64,000 bases of DNA, taken from Viridothelium virens. Lineage: Eukaryota > Ascomycota > Dothideomycetes > Trypetheliales > Trypetheliaceae. A program made the translations under genes and the position numbers. The stretch covers positions 1-64,000 of the forward strand of contig ML991864.1 of the NCBI GenBank assembly GCA_010094025.1, written 5' to 3'. Shown here one piece after another: positions 1 to 10,196 of this stretch (position 1 is its first letter; every line of letters begins with the position of its first letter). Below the pieces are notes generated by a model. The model was not told the origin of the DNA, searched no databases, and saw only the letters and a list, made by a program, of their open reading frames with translations.

Positions 1-80
1 CGATACGGTATCGTCGACACAGCCGCACCCCTGCACCCGTACTTACTCGTAGGGGACCCATAACTTATAAACTGATCTTA

Positions 81-100
81 CACGTGACTTGCTGCACGTG
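81..100. promoter_or_regulatory. Pair of CACGTG E-box palindromes
   Basis: CACGTG occurs at 81-86 and again at 95-100, both followed by A. CACGTG is the core site of bHLH regulators (for example Cbf1 or SREBP types in fungi). They lie about 200 bp before the LINE ORF1 start; whether they serve the element is inference. Confidence 0.3.
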
Positions 101-301
101 ATTCTTTCAACATTTGGGCTCAAACCTCGATCATTGATAAGAGAATGGCGAGACCGCGCAGTTACACTCCCGATCTGGACTTTACTCGGACGGCTCTCCT
201 CTTCTATCTACGATTGATCCTCTTTTAGGAGGCAGTAGCGATCTGCTGCTGTCGCCGCCGTTGACGCGTTAACCGACGCGTCGCTCTTGTTTACCTCAGA
301 A

Positions 302-1498
302 ATGGGACCAGTTCGAACATCAAAAAGAACTCGAAACCTGTCGACAAAGGTTATTGAGAATAGCCAGCTATCTCATGATGCGCTCGACCTCTTAGATCTT
401 GAATCTGAAGGAGCTGAAGGCCTCCGTACACAAATCTTCACCCTCATACACGCGCAAGTGCACGAATTACGTCAGAAAACACGCCACTGGCTGCAAGAAC
501 AGGAAGAAAAATGGAATCAACACTGCAAGAAAATGCTGGAAGAGCAGGAAGCAACACTAACAGGGCGTTTTATGGGGCATATTATCCAGCTGAAAAAAGA
601 TGTCGAACACCTCAAGACCGCTCAGAGCCAGCCTCTAACTACGCCACCCCTCACACCGCCAGTCTCGACAGAAGTATCGCCCCAGATATCCTATGCCTCG
701 ATTGCGACGGCTACAGCTACACCAGCGGTACAATCAACAAGTCAATCCCAGCCCCGTCCTCAACCACCAAGACTCGATCTAGACCTATCAGCAACCTCAA
801 TTGAGGTGTATACACCAAAGAATCTCCAGGAGATAATGAACAAATTGCTTGAGGGAGATCTTAATCATATTCGGTGCCAGGGAGTGGCATTAAAGAATAA
901 AGAAAGAGTTGGCTTCTTTTTTAGGAATCAAGAGCAAGTACAGAGAGTTCAAGCACAGCAGCCATGGGCCTCGATGATGGAGTATGACTTAGCCCAAGCA
1001 CGGCTGATAACATCCGAACACTTTAAGGTCAAGATCACAGGAATTGATAAGAACTTGCTTGGATCACCAGAACAAGGCCAGAAGATTAATAATGCCTTCA
1101 TCCGACAGATTAACCAGGAGAATGGAATATCTATTCAAATCGCTCGACTTCTAAATCCGCACTCAGCCAGATCAGACGCTCAAATTGTAGCTACATGTAG
1201 CTCTGCAGAGGAAAGAAATAATCTACTCACTACTGGTATACTCCCAATTGGAAATGGTAATATCGCCTATGTACAGCAGTTCCATGAATCCCGGGTAAAG
1301 GCCTGCAGACATTGCGGAGAGTTTGACCACTTCATACGAAACTGTGCCAACAGACAGAAATGCCTACAATGCACAGCTAGTCATTCAGCCCTCACAGGTA
1401 CCTGCGACGCGCCACCAAGATGCTTCAACTGCCTCGGGAACCACCATACCACAGATAGAAATTGCCCAGTCAGGCTGCGCAGAATACAACACGAATAG
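302..1498 (+). CDS. LINE ORF1 (zinc-knuckle gag-like protein)
   Basis: A 398-aa frame starting at the ATG at 302; the open frame begins slightly upstream without an ATG. Residues about 40-100 are rich in Glu, Lys, Gln and Leu and look like a coiled coil; then comes a Pro/Thr/Ser/Gln-rich linker, a central region with a W-A-S-M-M-E-Y...HFKVKITGID segment like that of other LINE ORF1 proteins, and at the C-terminus three zinc knuckles: CRHCGEFDHFIRNC (CX2CX4HX4C), a variant CX2CX3H knuckle, and CFNCLGNHHTTDRNC. Such proteins bind the element's RNA and act as nucleic-acid chaperones during target-primed reverse transcription. The frame is uninterrupted, so the insertion may be young or the frame selectively kept, but the partner ORF2 is missing. 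Confidence 0.7.
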   Translation: MGPVRTSKRTRNLSTKVIENSQLSHDALDLLDLESEGAEGLRTQIFTLIHAQVHELRQKTRHWLQEQEEKWNQHCKKMLEEQEATLTGRFMGHIIQLKKDVEHLKTAQSQPLTTPPLTPPVSTEVSPQISYASIATATATPAVQSTSQSQPRPQPPRLDLDLSATSIEVYTPKNLQEIMNKLLEGDLNHIRCQGVALKNKERVGFFFRNQEQVQRVQAQQPWASMMEYDLAQARLITSEHFKVKITGIDKNLLGSPEQGQKINNAFIRQINQENGISIQIARLLNPHSARSDAQIVATCSSAEERNNLLTTGILPIGNGNIAYVQQFHESRVKACRHCGEFDHFIRNCANRQKCLQCTASHSALTGTCDAPPRCFNCLGNHHTTDRNCPVRLRRIQHE

Positions 1499-1500
1499 AC

Positions 1501-2874
1501 ACGAATAGGAGTAAGATAGTAGGATTTCTGATAGAGGGCTATTAGGCGAGGAGGCGGCGAGGGCAGTCCGATTCTGTGCCAGCAGCAAGAGCAGCATCAC
1601 TTCAGAACATACCCTGGAGCCGTATATTCGCCACTTTCCTTTACCCTACCCTCAACACTACAAAAATCGGATAAATAAGACGAGACAATATGGATCGGCA
1701 TCCTGTATATAACACACTTGACCCGGAACAACATTGTTCCACGTAGATTAGGATAGATCCCCACATGGGCCTGTAAAAGGTCTGAAAGGGTGTAGGAATA
1801 AAACAAACAAACAAGCACAGGCAGTGTCACACGCCCTGCTTGAGGCCTCTCTACCTAAAGTACTTCCTAGGGAAGGGACAGGAAGGGGTTTGTGTCTTTC
1901 ATTATATCCGTAAGTACATACCTGCAGTTGCCACATATGGACTGCGATGTTGGTGCACTGCTTTGTAGGCTTGTTGGCGTAACCATCTAGTAATCCACAG
2001 GGTAGCCATATTCCGGTACCCAGAGAGGTCCCCTCCCGCACGATGGACAGGCCCGTCATGCGCGTGCGATTATTGGCTGGAGGGCTGTATCCGACGCCCT
2101 GGTGAACCTCCGGGGAGGCCTTTATAATCTTGCCCGAGCTAGGATAGCGAACGCTGTTCGGTCGGTCAACGCAGTCCTCCCACAAGAACGACCGAGAGAA
2201 TGGGAGCGTGAGCGCTTTGAGGTCGTCTTAACCAGGCAGTACAACGACAATATCCTTTCTAAGGCGTATCAAATTAGTATGATCCCTAGGAGTGCGAACA
2301 AAACTCCCCTAGGCAAGCCGGTCTCGTGTTCAGATCGTAGCATTCTAATCTTGCAGAGTATACCAGCAGGTACTGATAACTTTGGTACTGAAGTAACGCT
2401 ACCAAGCGCCAACGATGTAGCGGATATACACTGGGTCTCGTGGGCTACGCAAACAGCGGCCACTTGCACAGCTGGAGGAAGCGACACGCTCTTCTTCCGA
2501 ACCGCGTAAGCTAAATCCCGCAGTCTCCTTCGTCTTGAAATAGATATGCATTCCTCTTGGGTGCTCAGCGGCGTCGAAACCAAGGAGAGCTACGCATGCG
2601 AAGAAAATCGACTACGAGATTGTCTATTACAGAAAACCCCTCGGAGAGCAGATGTTAGACGCAGGACGATAATATGGCAAGATTGGGATACTAAAGCACG
2701 GGGAAGCGAGCGAACAGAGATAATGTATAGACATAGTCATTCTAGTTATATATTATTACATTATTTTAATACAAGTACCTCAAAGAGGATCATGCGTTGC
2801 ATTAGATCGGAAAGGAATATCGACCGTGATCGCTCCGCGATCCGACCCTCTGTATGCACGATCGCCCGTCTGAT
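1501..2874. other. No gene seen (1501-2874)
   Basis: Frames here are short, overlap on both strands and show no recognisable domain or clean intron borders. The part around 2740-2775 is very AT-rich. It may contain the decayed remainder of the LINE or other transposon debris and the 3' UTR of the carboxypeptidase, which ends at 2875. Confidence 0.5.
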
Positions 2875-4911
2875 CTACCTCGCTCGACGCGATGGTGGCG
2901 TGGTGCCCGTGTAATTACTGTTCTGGGTCGTGAAGTCACCCTGCTGTGTTAGGCTCGAGATCCTTCCAAGTAGGAATTCTAGCTGTCGGTACGAGGCGCC
3001 CGGTACGTATTGTGGGATTTCTGGAAACGCAATTAGATCAGGGCCAGATGAATGAAGAGGGAGTATCAGTCAGTGATCATGAGATACATACCGTGTCCAG
3101 CGTGATTGACCGTCACAAAAGTTAATCCACGCTCAGTGTGTGTGGTACCTAGGAAGCCTGCGCCAGCTACGTTGTAGGCTGGCGAAGCGGGAATGGGCTG
3201 GTACTCGATCTCATAAAGGATCTCAGCAAGACCTGGATGATACGGGACGAAGAAATTGTCAGAAGGTCTCGTCTGGAATCCTTGTAGTCCGTTCCAAGTC
3301 ATGTTCTGGATGGAGGCCAATGTGCCGTTGGCAAGTAGCAAGTAGTCCAGCCATCCGTGTCCAATAATGACGTTATTGGTTCGTTCGATAACCGATGGGA
3401 TGGGCCCCAATGAACTTGGTACTGACTGGTCACCTTTAGGGAATAAGGTGGGGTCGCCACAGATAGTGTAGTCCGTGGGTGGCGCGTTAATAGCTCTCTG
3501 GACATCGCTGCGGTTGAAGTAGTCATTCGGACCCCAGCCAAGGGATGGGAAACCAAGCTGATCCCACAAATACGGGCAGTAGTCGATCAAGTGGTAGATG
3601 TTGAAGCAAGGGTTAATGTAAACAGCCGCTGCAATAATGTCGTCCCATACATCACAACCTGTTACAGAACTATTTGGAGCAGTGGGGAGCTTGCCAGTGG
3701 GTGGGAAGGTGAGAGCATTCTCCATGAATTGAATATACCCACAACTCTCCGCTCGCTGGTTGACGTCGGCCATGGTGGACTCGTTCAGATTGAATATGTT
3801 GGCATAGTCGTTCAAGTGCCACACGGCGGGAGCTAGGCAGGTCAGCAAAATAGAACTTGGGTCAAATGCTTTGACACGGTACCTTGAATCAATGTGTCAT
3901 CGTAATTGATCGACGGGTCGTTGATCTGGATGCCAGCCACGTTGTAGTAATCGGTGTTGTTTTGATCGAGCATGTAATTTGCAATGTACGGAATGTATTG
4001 TCCTGCGTAGCTTTCTCCGGTGATATAGACCTTACGACCAACGAGATCGAAAGTTTCCATGAAATTCTTCCAGAAGCCAGAGAATTCCCGTCCAATATCG
4101 ACTTCATCGTTGATTTGTGCAGGAGCTCCAGGCGCAGCAGGCGAGAAGCCAGTGCCGATGGGCTGGTCGACCCATACCATGTTCGTCAGATTTACCTGAT
4201 TGCAAGTTAGTAAATTTGGCCAATCTAGTACATCGCTCAACGAGCGCGAAGGCTAAGCCCTCAAAGAGGTTATGGTTCCTATCCTGGATGCAACAGAGCT
4301 GCATGGGCGATTTACGGAGAAGCTGTGCAACCTTGGGATGAGGATATAACACTGAAAATACGTACCCAAGAATACGGATTTGCGATCGGTGAGTATGTTC
4401 CCGATTGCCAAAGAAACGGGCCATTTTCTTGGAACAAGCCGTCCAAACTAGAGCATCTGAGGGACAGTTAGCCCGGAAAGTCAGAAATCGGAGAGGATTT
4501 GGAAGTCTTACCCAGGCCCTCCATTGAGCCAAATCACAATTTCATCGGATGCAGCCTGGTTCTCGGACGGGAAGAACCAGAACCACAGTTGGTTGACGTT
4601 GCTTGTATTGCCGTCGATAGGCAGAGTACCAGCGTAAGACTCGCCAATGTTGAAATTCACATCTGGGATACCACTGCCATTGACGGCAAATTCTACAGCT
4701 CATTAGTTTAGAGGCCCATTGCAGTGCGTAAGTAAGACCCACTGGCAGTATTAGAGTTCAAGTGACCGGATTGTCGCTTGCGATGGGTGTGAGTGTGAGA
4801 CGCAGAGTTGAGCGTCCTCTTGGGCTTCACCGGCGCCTTCTTGTGCGGGCTTTCCAGAGCTGCTACAGCAGAGATGCCCAACAGGGCTGCTGCGAAAGAG
4901 TTAAAATGCAT
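2875..4911 (-). CDS. Secreted serine carboxypeptidase (peptidase family S10)
   Basis: Six exons on the minus strand: 4911-4743, 4692-4512, 4456-4366, 4195-3883, 3832-3092, 3020-2875 (introns 50, 55, 170, 50, 71 bp); total 1641 nt, 546 aa. The first exon gives a signal peptide ([20 protein letters not shown]) and a basic pro-segment with K/R-rich sites. Family hallmarks appear in order: NGGPGCSSLDG (oxyanion hole, restored only by splicing intron 2), [10 protein letters not shown] with the nucleophile Ser, the Asp region after [10 protein letters not shown], and the His in HAGHE, which is created by the last splice. All three catalytic residues are present. It removes C-terminal residues from peptides at acid pH, in the vacuole or secreted; the short C-terminus after HAGHE without a membrane anchor favours secretion. 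No neighbour suggests a pathway. Confidence 0.93.
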
Positions 4912-6776
4912 AGTGTAGCAATGGAGACTCCAAAATTTCTTGACAAATTGGAGCGACACAGAGGAACATCAAAACCTACCGGGGGGAAGCTGTCAGTTTT
5001 GAGCTCGCACGGAATTGACCCCTCTCAGGAACTTTTTTTGGTTTCCGCGACATGACGCAGTGATATCTGGGGAAGCTTGCCCAGAGAAGAAAGTCGAGTA
5101 GGATGGAGGCACGCGTCAACGGCATGACCGGGATTAAAAGGCGATGATAGTGACACCTGCTCCCAGGCTAAAACGGTTTCTTACCGTATTAGGAAGGCGT
5201 GAAAGGGGTTTGGCGGGTTAAGCTTTTTATCACTGCAAGAGTGGAGCCGCAACTACAATGTTTAGCGTGGCAAACATGGATGTGTCAAATGATATCATCT
5301 GCCCTTGCTTTGTGCGAACCGCGTCGGGGCCTGTGGTTTTATCCAGAATTGGCTAGAAAAGATAAACGATACGAGCAGCGCGGCGTCCGTGCTTAGTCAA
5401 TCCTTGCGCTGTCTCAGCGAGCTTAGCAACGCGTTCATTCAGACAGCAAATCCAATCTCATGGTGTGGTGGGGGAAAGACGGAAGACAGGGAAATGACCA
5501 TGTGGACTGACTAATGGGGATCTCTTCGTCAATCAATGTACGGCGTACCTTTCAGCCAAGTTCATTGTTGTCAACACCAGACGTAAAACCCCTCAATTGA
5601 AACAGAGTAGAGGCTGTCTTATGTCGTCTCTCCTGTTCCACATTGAGTTGGGTGATTCCCCGACAGGATTCAGGCGTTTTGGTCAGAGGTGTTTCCGGAG
5701 AAGCGGGAAAGCAGGATGACAATGCTTGTAATCAATATCCGCACTGAAGAGTAAGCATCCGACGGCCGAGATAACGAATTGGCATCTCATAGACGGGGAG
5801 GTCCCAGCAAAAATTGGTGCCATCAAGAGTGTAACCTATTTTTACTTTCCATTTCCTCTGATCTTGATGTTTTATGCGCTATCCAGTCTGAACATTTCTG
5901 AGTTCATCCAACATCGAAGGGAACCCCAGTAGGATATGACTTATTACAGATATAATCATGAACCTTGATTTTTGAACTTCCCACGTTTTCTTTTAGTAAA
6001 CATTCAAAACGCAAATCATGATTGGGGGATCCTCGGAACAAATTCTCGAGGTTTTAATGGTGGATAGAAAATGCAAAGAGCTCTGTTACAGCTTATTATC
6101 TCTGAAATATTATTAGATTTTCATTTCATGAAGTTGAGAAAATCGAAAGATATGGTCTTTGATCAGGGAGGCCCCCAACCAGATTCACGTTGAGGTACGG
6201 AGATGAACAGTTCAGCAACCAGCTCCAGTTTTCAGCTCTTAACTCTTTAATTAGAAATTTTAAACACGGAATCACCAGGTCATTCAAGATTAGAGAGATC
6301 CTCATCAGGATATGGCTCAGTTACTTTACAGTATCATTTTTGTAGGTGAGACACAGTATCTCATTATATCATCTTCTTCGAAATTTCGGCAAGTGCTTCA
6401 AAACTCAAGATTTCAACATCGGGGAGACCCTCAACCAAAAGATTTGGGACATTCATATGGGCTAAGAATTTTTCAAGACTAAAGATATCTAGTAAATTAA
6501 ACAATCTCCCCCCTCCCATGCCCCTCTCTGCCCTCCACCTAATTTCATTGAAAATTATCGGGGGGTTCCCCTAGTAGAATCTAGGCTGATTCTACTGGTC
6601 CCCGATACACACGCACCCTTCGAAAAACCCAACTTTTCTCCTCCCGGAAAAAACCCACCACCCACCAGCCTAGCCCTACGAGCGGGTTAGGGGCTCCCTC
6701 GCCGCCCCAACCACGCGCGCTGCATCCATCATCTCCACCTCCACCCCGGGCCTCCCCTCCCTCCCCACCCGGTAGT
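4912..6776. other. Gene-poor, partly AT-rich spacer
   Basis: About 1.9 kb with no supported gene. The part from about 5870 to 6500 is clearly richer in A and T than the flanks and has no long frame, as in decayed repeats of fungi with repeat-induced point mutation. A hairpin-forming inverted repeat lies at 6557-6606. The first 200 bp include the carboxypeptidase promoter. Confidence 0.5.
6557..6606. repeat. Imperfect inverted repeat (hairpin)
   Basis: Inner arms AGTAGAATC (6573-6581) and GATTCTACT (6588-6596) are perfect complements around a 6-nt loop; outer arms ATCGGGG (6557-6563) and CCCCGAT (6600-6606) also pair. The centre of the arms is unequal (9 versus 3 nt). It could be the end of a small element, a transcript hairpin or chance. 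Confidence 0.55.
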
Positions 6777-7753
6777 CACTCTGGACCCACCAGGGAGGTG
6801 ACCCCGAACTTCACCCACTTAGCTCCCTCCCCGTCGCTGCAGATGATGGCCCAGCGTGTTGAGTAGCGGTGGATGAACCACACCAGCGCAGAGCCGCGGC
6901 GCACCCCGGCATCCGCCTGGTCGTAGTCCACCACGTATTCGAACGCGCGCTGCCTGAGCAGCAGCTACAGCGCGAGCGACGCCCGGACTAGCGCGCACAT
7001 GTCCGGCCGGCTGCGCGGACGGGAGCGGGGCGGGATCAGCGGGTCGAGGAAGCGCAGGATGCTGTTCGTGACCTGCTCGAGGTGGACCTCGCGCCAAGCC
7101 ACGAAGCCAGCGGAGCTCGCGGGCGCCTTCCAGAGGCTGGCGCTCGTCTCTAGGAGGAATTTGGGGTTGTGGATGGAGCCCGTGGTACCGGTGTTGTGGG
7201 CGCGGAGTGCGGCGCGGCAGCGCTCGATGTGCGGGATGAGTGAGGAGTTGTGGCTGTGGAGGTCGATGTTGTTGAGAATGCAGTCGCGTAGGGCGCGATT
7301 GATGGGCCCTGCGATGAAGTAGAAACTGCTGGCAGTCAGGCTTACCAATATAAGACGCACAGTGACGAGGTAGAGCGATGGGTTTGAGACGTTGAAGAGG
7401 TGAGCAAGATCGAAGCTGAGCCTTCCAGTGCAGGAGGGTAAGAAGCCAAAATGGGCGGTGATGATAGCGGTTGATGGGAGGACAACGGAGAACGAAGGAG
7501 GAACCCCTTTTGTACCGACGTCTCGGCGACAATATCCATTGTGGAGCGAGCAAGTTCCAAGCAGCAAAGTGAATGAGGGCGAGCTCGAGAGATTAACACA
7601 CAGCCTGCGCGGGTTGACGCATAACACCAAACCCCCGTCCCCTCTCTCCAGGCTACCGCCGCTCCAGAGATATCTGCACTGGAGAGAAATATCCACATGG
7701 AACAACCTTTGGCAATTGGTTATGACGGTCGCAACCGGAATCACGCTAAGCAT
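6777..7753 (-). pseudogene. Unknown gene-like ORF interrupted by an in-frame TAG
   Basis: An open frame begins at the ATG at 7753 and runs 262 codons to a TAG at 6967-6965. The same frame then continues for another 62 codons to a TGA at 6779-6777. Both sides of the TAG read like protein: before it, segments such as AGPINRALRDCILNNIDLH and FVAWREVHLEQVTNSILRF; after it, FEYVVDYDQADAG and SALVWFIHRYSTRWAIIC. Third positions are GC-rich on both sides. A hydrophobic stretch lies before AGPINR. The true start is uncertain: a GTAAG...CAG pair at about 7344-7308 could be a very short intron but does not give a good ATG start. I recognise no family. Either the gene is dead by one nonsense change, or the leaky TAG-C context allows some read-through. 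Confidence that this is a real (former) gene is moderate. Confidence 0.4.
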
Positions 7754-10196
7754 GCTAGGGGCGAGCCCCCTGGCGAATTAGCGGAGACCACAAACAAATA
7801 AAGGGCCTCCTGAACTATCCAAAAAGTATTGCTTGTTTTGGCATCTTAGCGTGCAGGACTTGGAGCCCTCCCAAAATCTATTGCGGCCTCTTGCACATTG
7901 TCAGCGAAGACGCACGCCGACGATCTGGAGCTTTTCTTTTCTTTGGGTTGGCTTCATCTTCAGCAGGACTCCCAGAAGCTCTACCAGATCTACGCGTATG
8001 CTTCAAGCGATGGGCACTGCCGCGAAGCTAGCCCAGTCCTCGGGGATGTCTGATCTGAATTAGTGGCTGCTCTGCGTTCTCCATAGGAGAGCGGGCTCTC
8101 CTAACATCGAGAGGATGATTCCCAAGACGAAGCGATTGTTGCTCGATTCGACGCGTCGTCTGAGGTAGACCGACCATCAGTCGTACCATCTCTCCCTTTA
8201 ATAGCACTCTCATCGGCCAACAGCACTTCTGGCTCCATCTTCATATCCACCGGCCGAATTCGTAGTTTCTGGCTGATTCAAGTCCGCAGAAACCTTTGTC
8301 GCCAAGTTGAACGGATGCAGAACCAACAACATTGAATAATTTAGAGGAACCGCTACAAAGGTCAGCACGCTGGGCAGCAGCAACATCAAGACATCGGTGT
8401 TACCCCGAGGATATGCGTGGAACGGTTCTATTTGTAGAGTCCGGACGTCACGTTGGGAAAGTAAGGATGGAGATGGGTGGTTGGATCCATGATGGGTGTT
8501 ACGGAAAGTCACATAATGCCATACCATTCAAAGCATGCGGCACGGAAGTCCAGATGCGGGCAGGGCAGCGCAAGAATAATTGATCGATCCCACGTTGAGC
8601 ATACCAACGATAGGTGGTCAGGCACACCAAAGGATGGAAATTGTAGCGAGCATTCCTGAAAAGGAGCCGAGCAGAGGCACTGCCGTTCGAGTCCACGAAT
8701 AATGTTAAAACGTCCTGAGTATTTTCCATGTTCATCTAGATATGCACCATACGCAAGATGCACTTAGATAAGATGACACGAAGCTTTGGTGACCTGACCA
8801 ATCAAGTCAGTGCAGGAACACGCAGTGTTTCCCAGGATGGTTGTGAATAAGGCCTTGAGCATCCGGAATGTGATGCACCATTTTGCAAGAGCATGGCAGC
8901 CGCACGCTGCTGGTTGCCACTTTGACGATTCAGGATCAGACTTTGAATAATACTCCTGATATGTCTTTTTCGCGCATGGATGAAGTACCACGGGTCACGG
9001 GCGTAAGAGAAGTTGCAGCAGGAAAGAGTATGGCACACAGACTATTTATCGCATATAGTCTGGGCCTAATACTACGCTTTCAAAAATAAGGTGTGCATTG
9101 CATTTCCCCAAAGCTGGGCACTGTGACTCACACAATGCAAATGCCAGCGATGTAGACTGCCGCCCAACCTCCTTTTGGTCATGCCATGCTGTAGTGCACC
9201 CTCAATCGCTGTTCCAAACCAAGTTGCAGCAAATGATTGAGCCTGAAAAAAGAAAAAGCAGTACGATAAGACTGCCCATCACTCCTCAATAGGTTCATTT
9301 TGCGATGTTAAGTATCGTTGTCCATATCCATTTTCCAGAGTAAGATATGCCGCGGAACGAGTGAGAAGCATAGTCTAGAACTCCTATCCGAGCAAGATTC
9401 GCCGTGCCACATAGATCTTGATCCTAGATTCCAGGGTCCAAAATGTAGTCGTCGACCGGAGAAGAGCTAACAACATAGTTGATGCCCCTGACCGATCGAT
9501 AATTTGTGTAGCAAAGTCTTGCGACCTCCCTAGGCTGTAGAAAGTAAGTATGGTAGTGTGTGTGAAATAATTATATCACAGCGTAAGCTGTTCTGCTGTA
9601 GGTATCCGAAGTGACTAATCCCGTTGTAGACTGACATTCCTCCTTTCCTTCTGAGAATCAATCCGAATCCGCCGCCGTGATCAATGAACCGCGAAAGGCC
9701 TTCCACCTATCCAGTAACAGTCGAGGAGTGTCATTGGAAGAGATCCGGGAAATGGCCATTCCCGGCGCTCATGTCTCGAGGTGCAGGCAACAACAGACTG
9801 AGGCTTCGTCTACGCCCTGCCACGGTGGAATAGTGACGTGAGGGCTGGCGAAACTCAGCAACGACTAATTCAAGCAGACCACCACCTTCATAACACCATA
9901 TTTTCGGGGAACTGTGCTCAATGCAGATTAAAAGGGAAGTCAGATGAAATAAAAGGGAAGGTAGTTTCACCATGTTCTGAGGTGCTTGTCACGCGGCAGG
10001 ACAAGCAAGCCCATTGAACGCAGTTTCGTGTTCCCATTGTCGAATGTAAACCGGTCGCAATGCGAATGAGTAAATCGTCTGAGGGAGAAATGTCGACCAC
10101 CGCCGAACTGAAGGAAGCAAGAGAAACTAGCGGAAGAGGTAAATCGGCTTAGAGAAGGTCCTGCTGGCAGTGAGCCAAGTCGATGCTCCGAAGCAC
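7754..10196. other. No gene seen (7754-10196)
   Basis: About 2.4 kb with only short overlapping frames on both strands and no domain, signal peptide or credible splice structure. The part next to 10197 includes the 3' UTR of the splicing factor. It forms, with the previous spacer and the interrupted ORF, a 5-kb gene-poor block. Confidence 0.5.

Larger units (their letters stand above)
1..1500 (+). mobile_element. LINE (Tad1-type non-LTR retrotransposon) 5' remnant
   Basis: The stretch holds an ORF1/gag-like gene (302..1498) preceded by about 300 bp that could be the element's 5' region. No reverse transcriptase or endonuclease frame is visible in the following 1.4 kb on either strand, so ORF2 is absent here and the element cannot be complete. 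The left boundary is not defined because the window starts inside it or next to it. The right boundary is taken at the end of ORF1; the DNA after it does not read as coding. No target-site duplication could be identified. Assignment to the Tad1 group rests on the ORF1 layout (coiled coil, central domain, three terminal zinc knuckles) and on this clade being common in filamentous fungi. Confidence 0.6.

Noticed and set aside
2102-2509. A 135-codon plus-strand frame after the LINE ORF1
   Set aside because: No RT, endonuclease or other recognisable motif and no good start; an equally long frame exists on the other strand.
7308-7344. A 37-bp GTAAG...CAG segment as an intron in the interrupted ORF
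   Set aside because: Shorter than any other intron in the window (45-170 bp), and removing it does not join the frame to a good ATG.
8499-8735. A minus-strand frame with RNARY-NFHPL, similar over about 19 bp to DNA upstream of the membrane protein gene at 32.1 kb
   Set aside because: The match is too short and the rest of the two regions does not align; likely chance.
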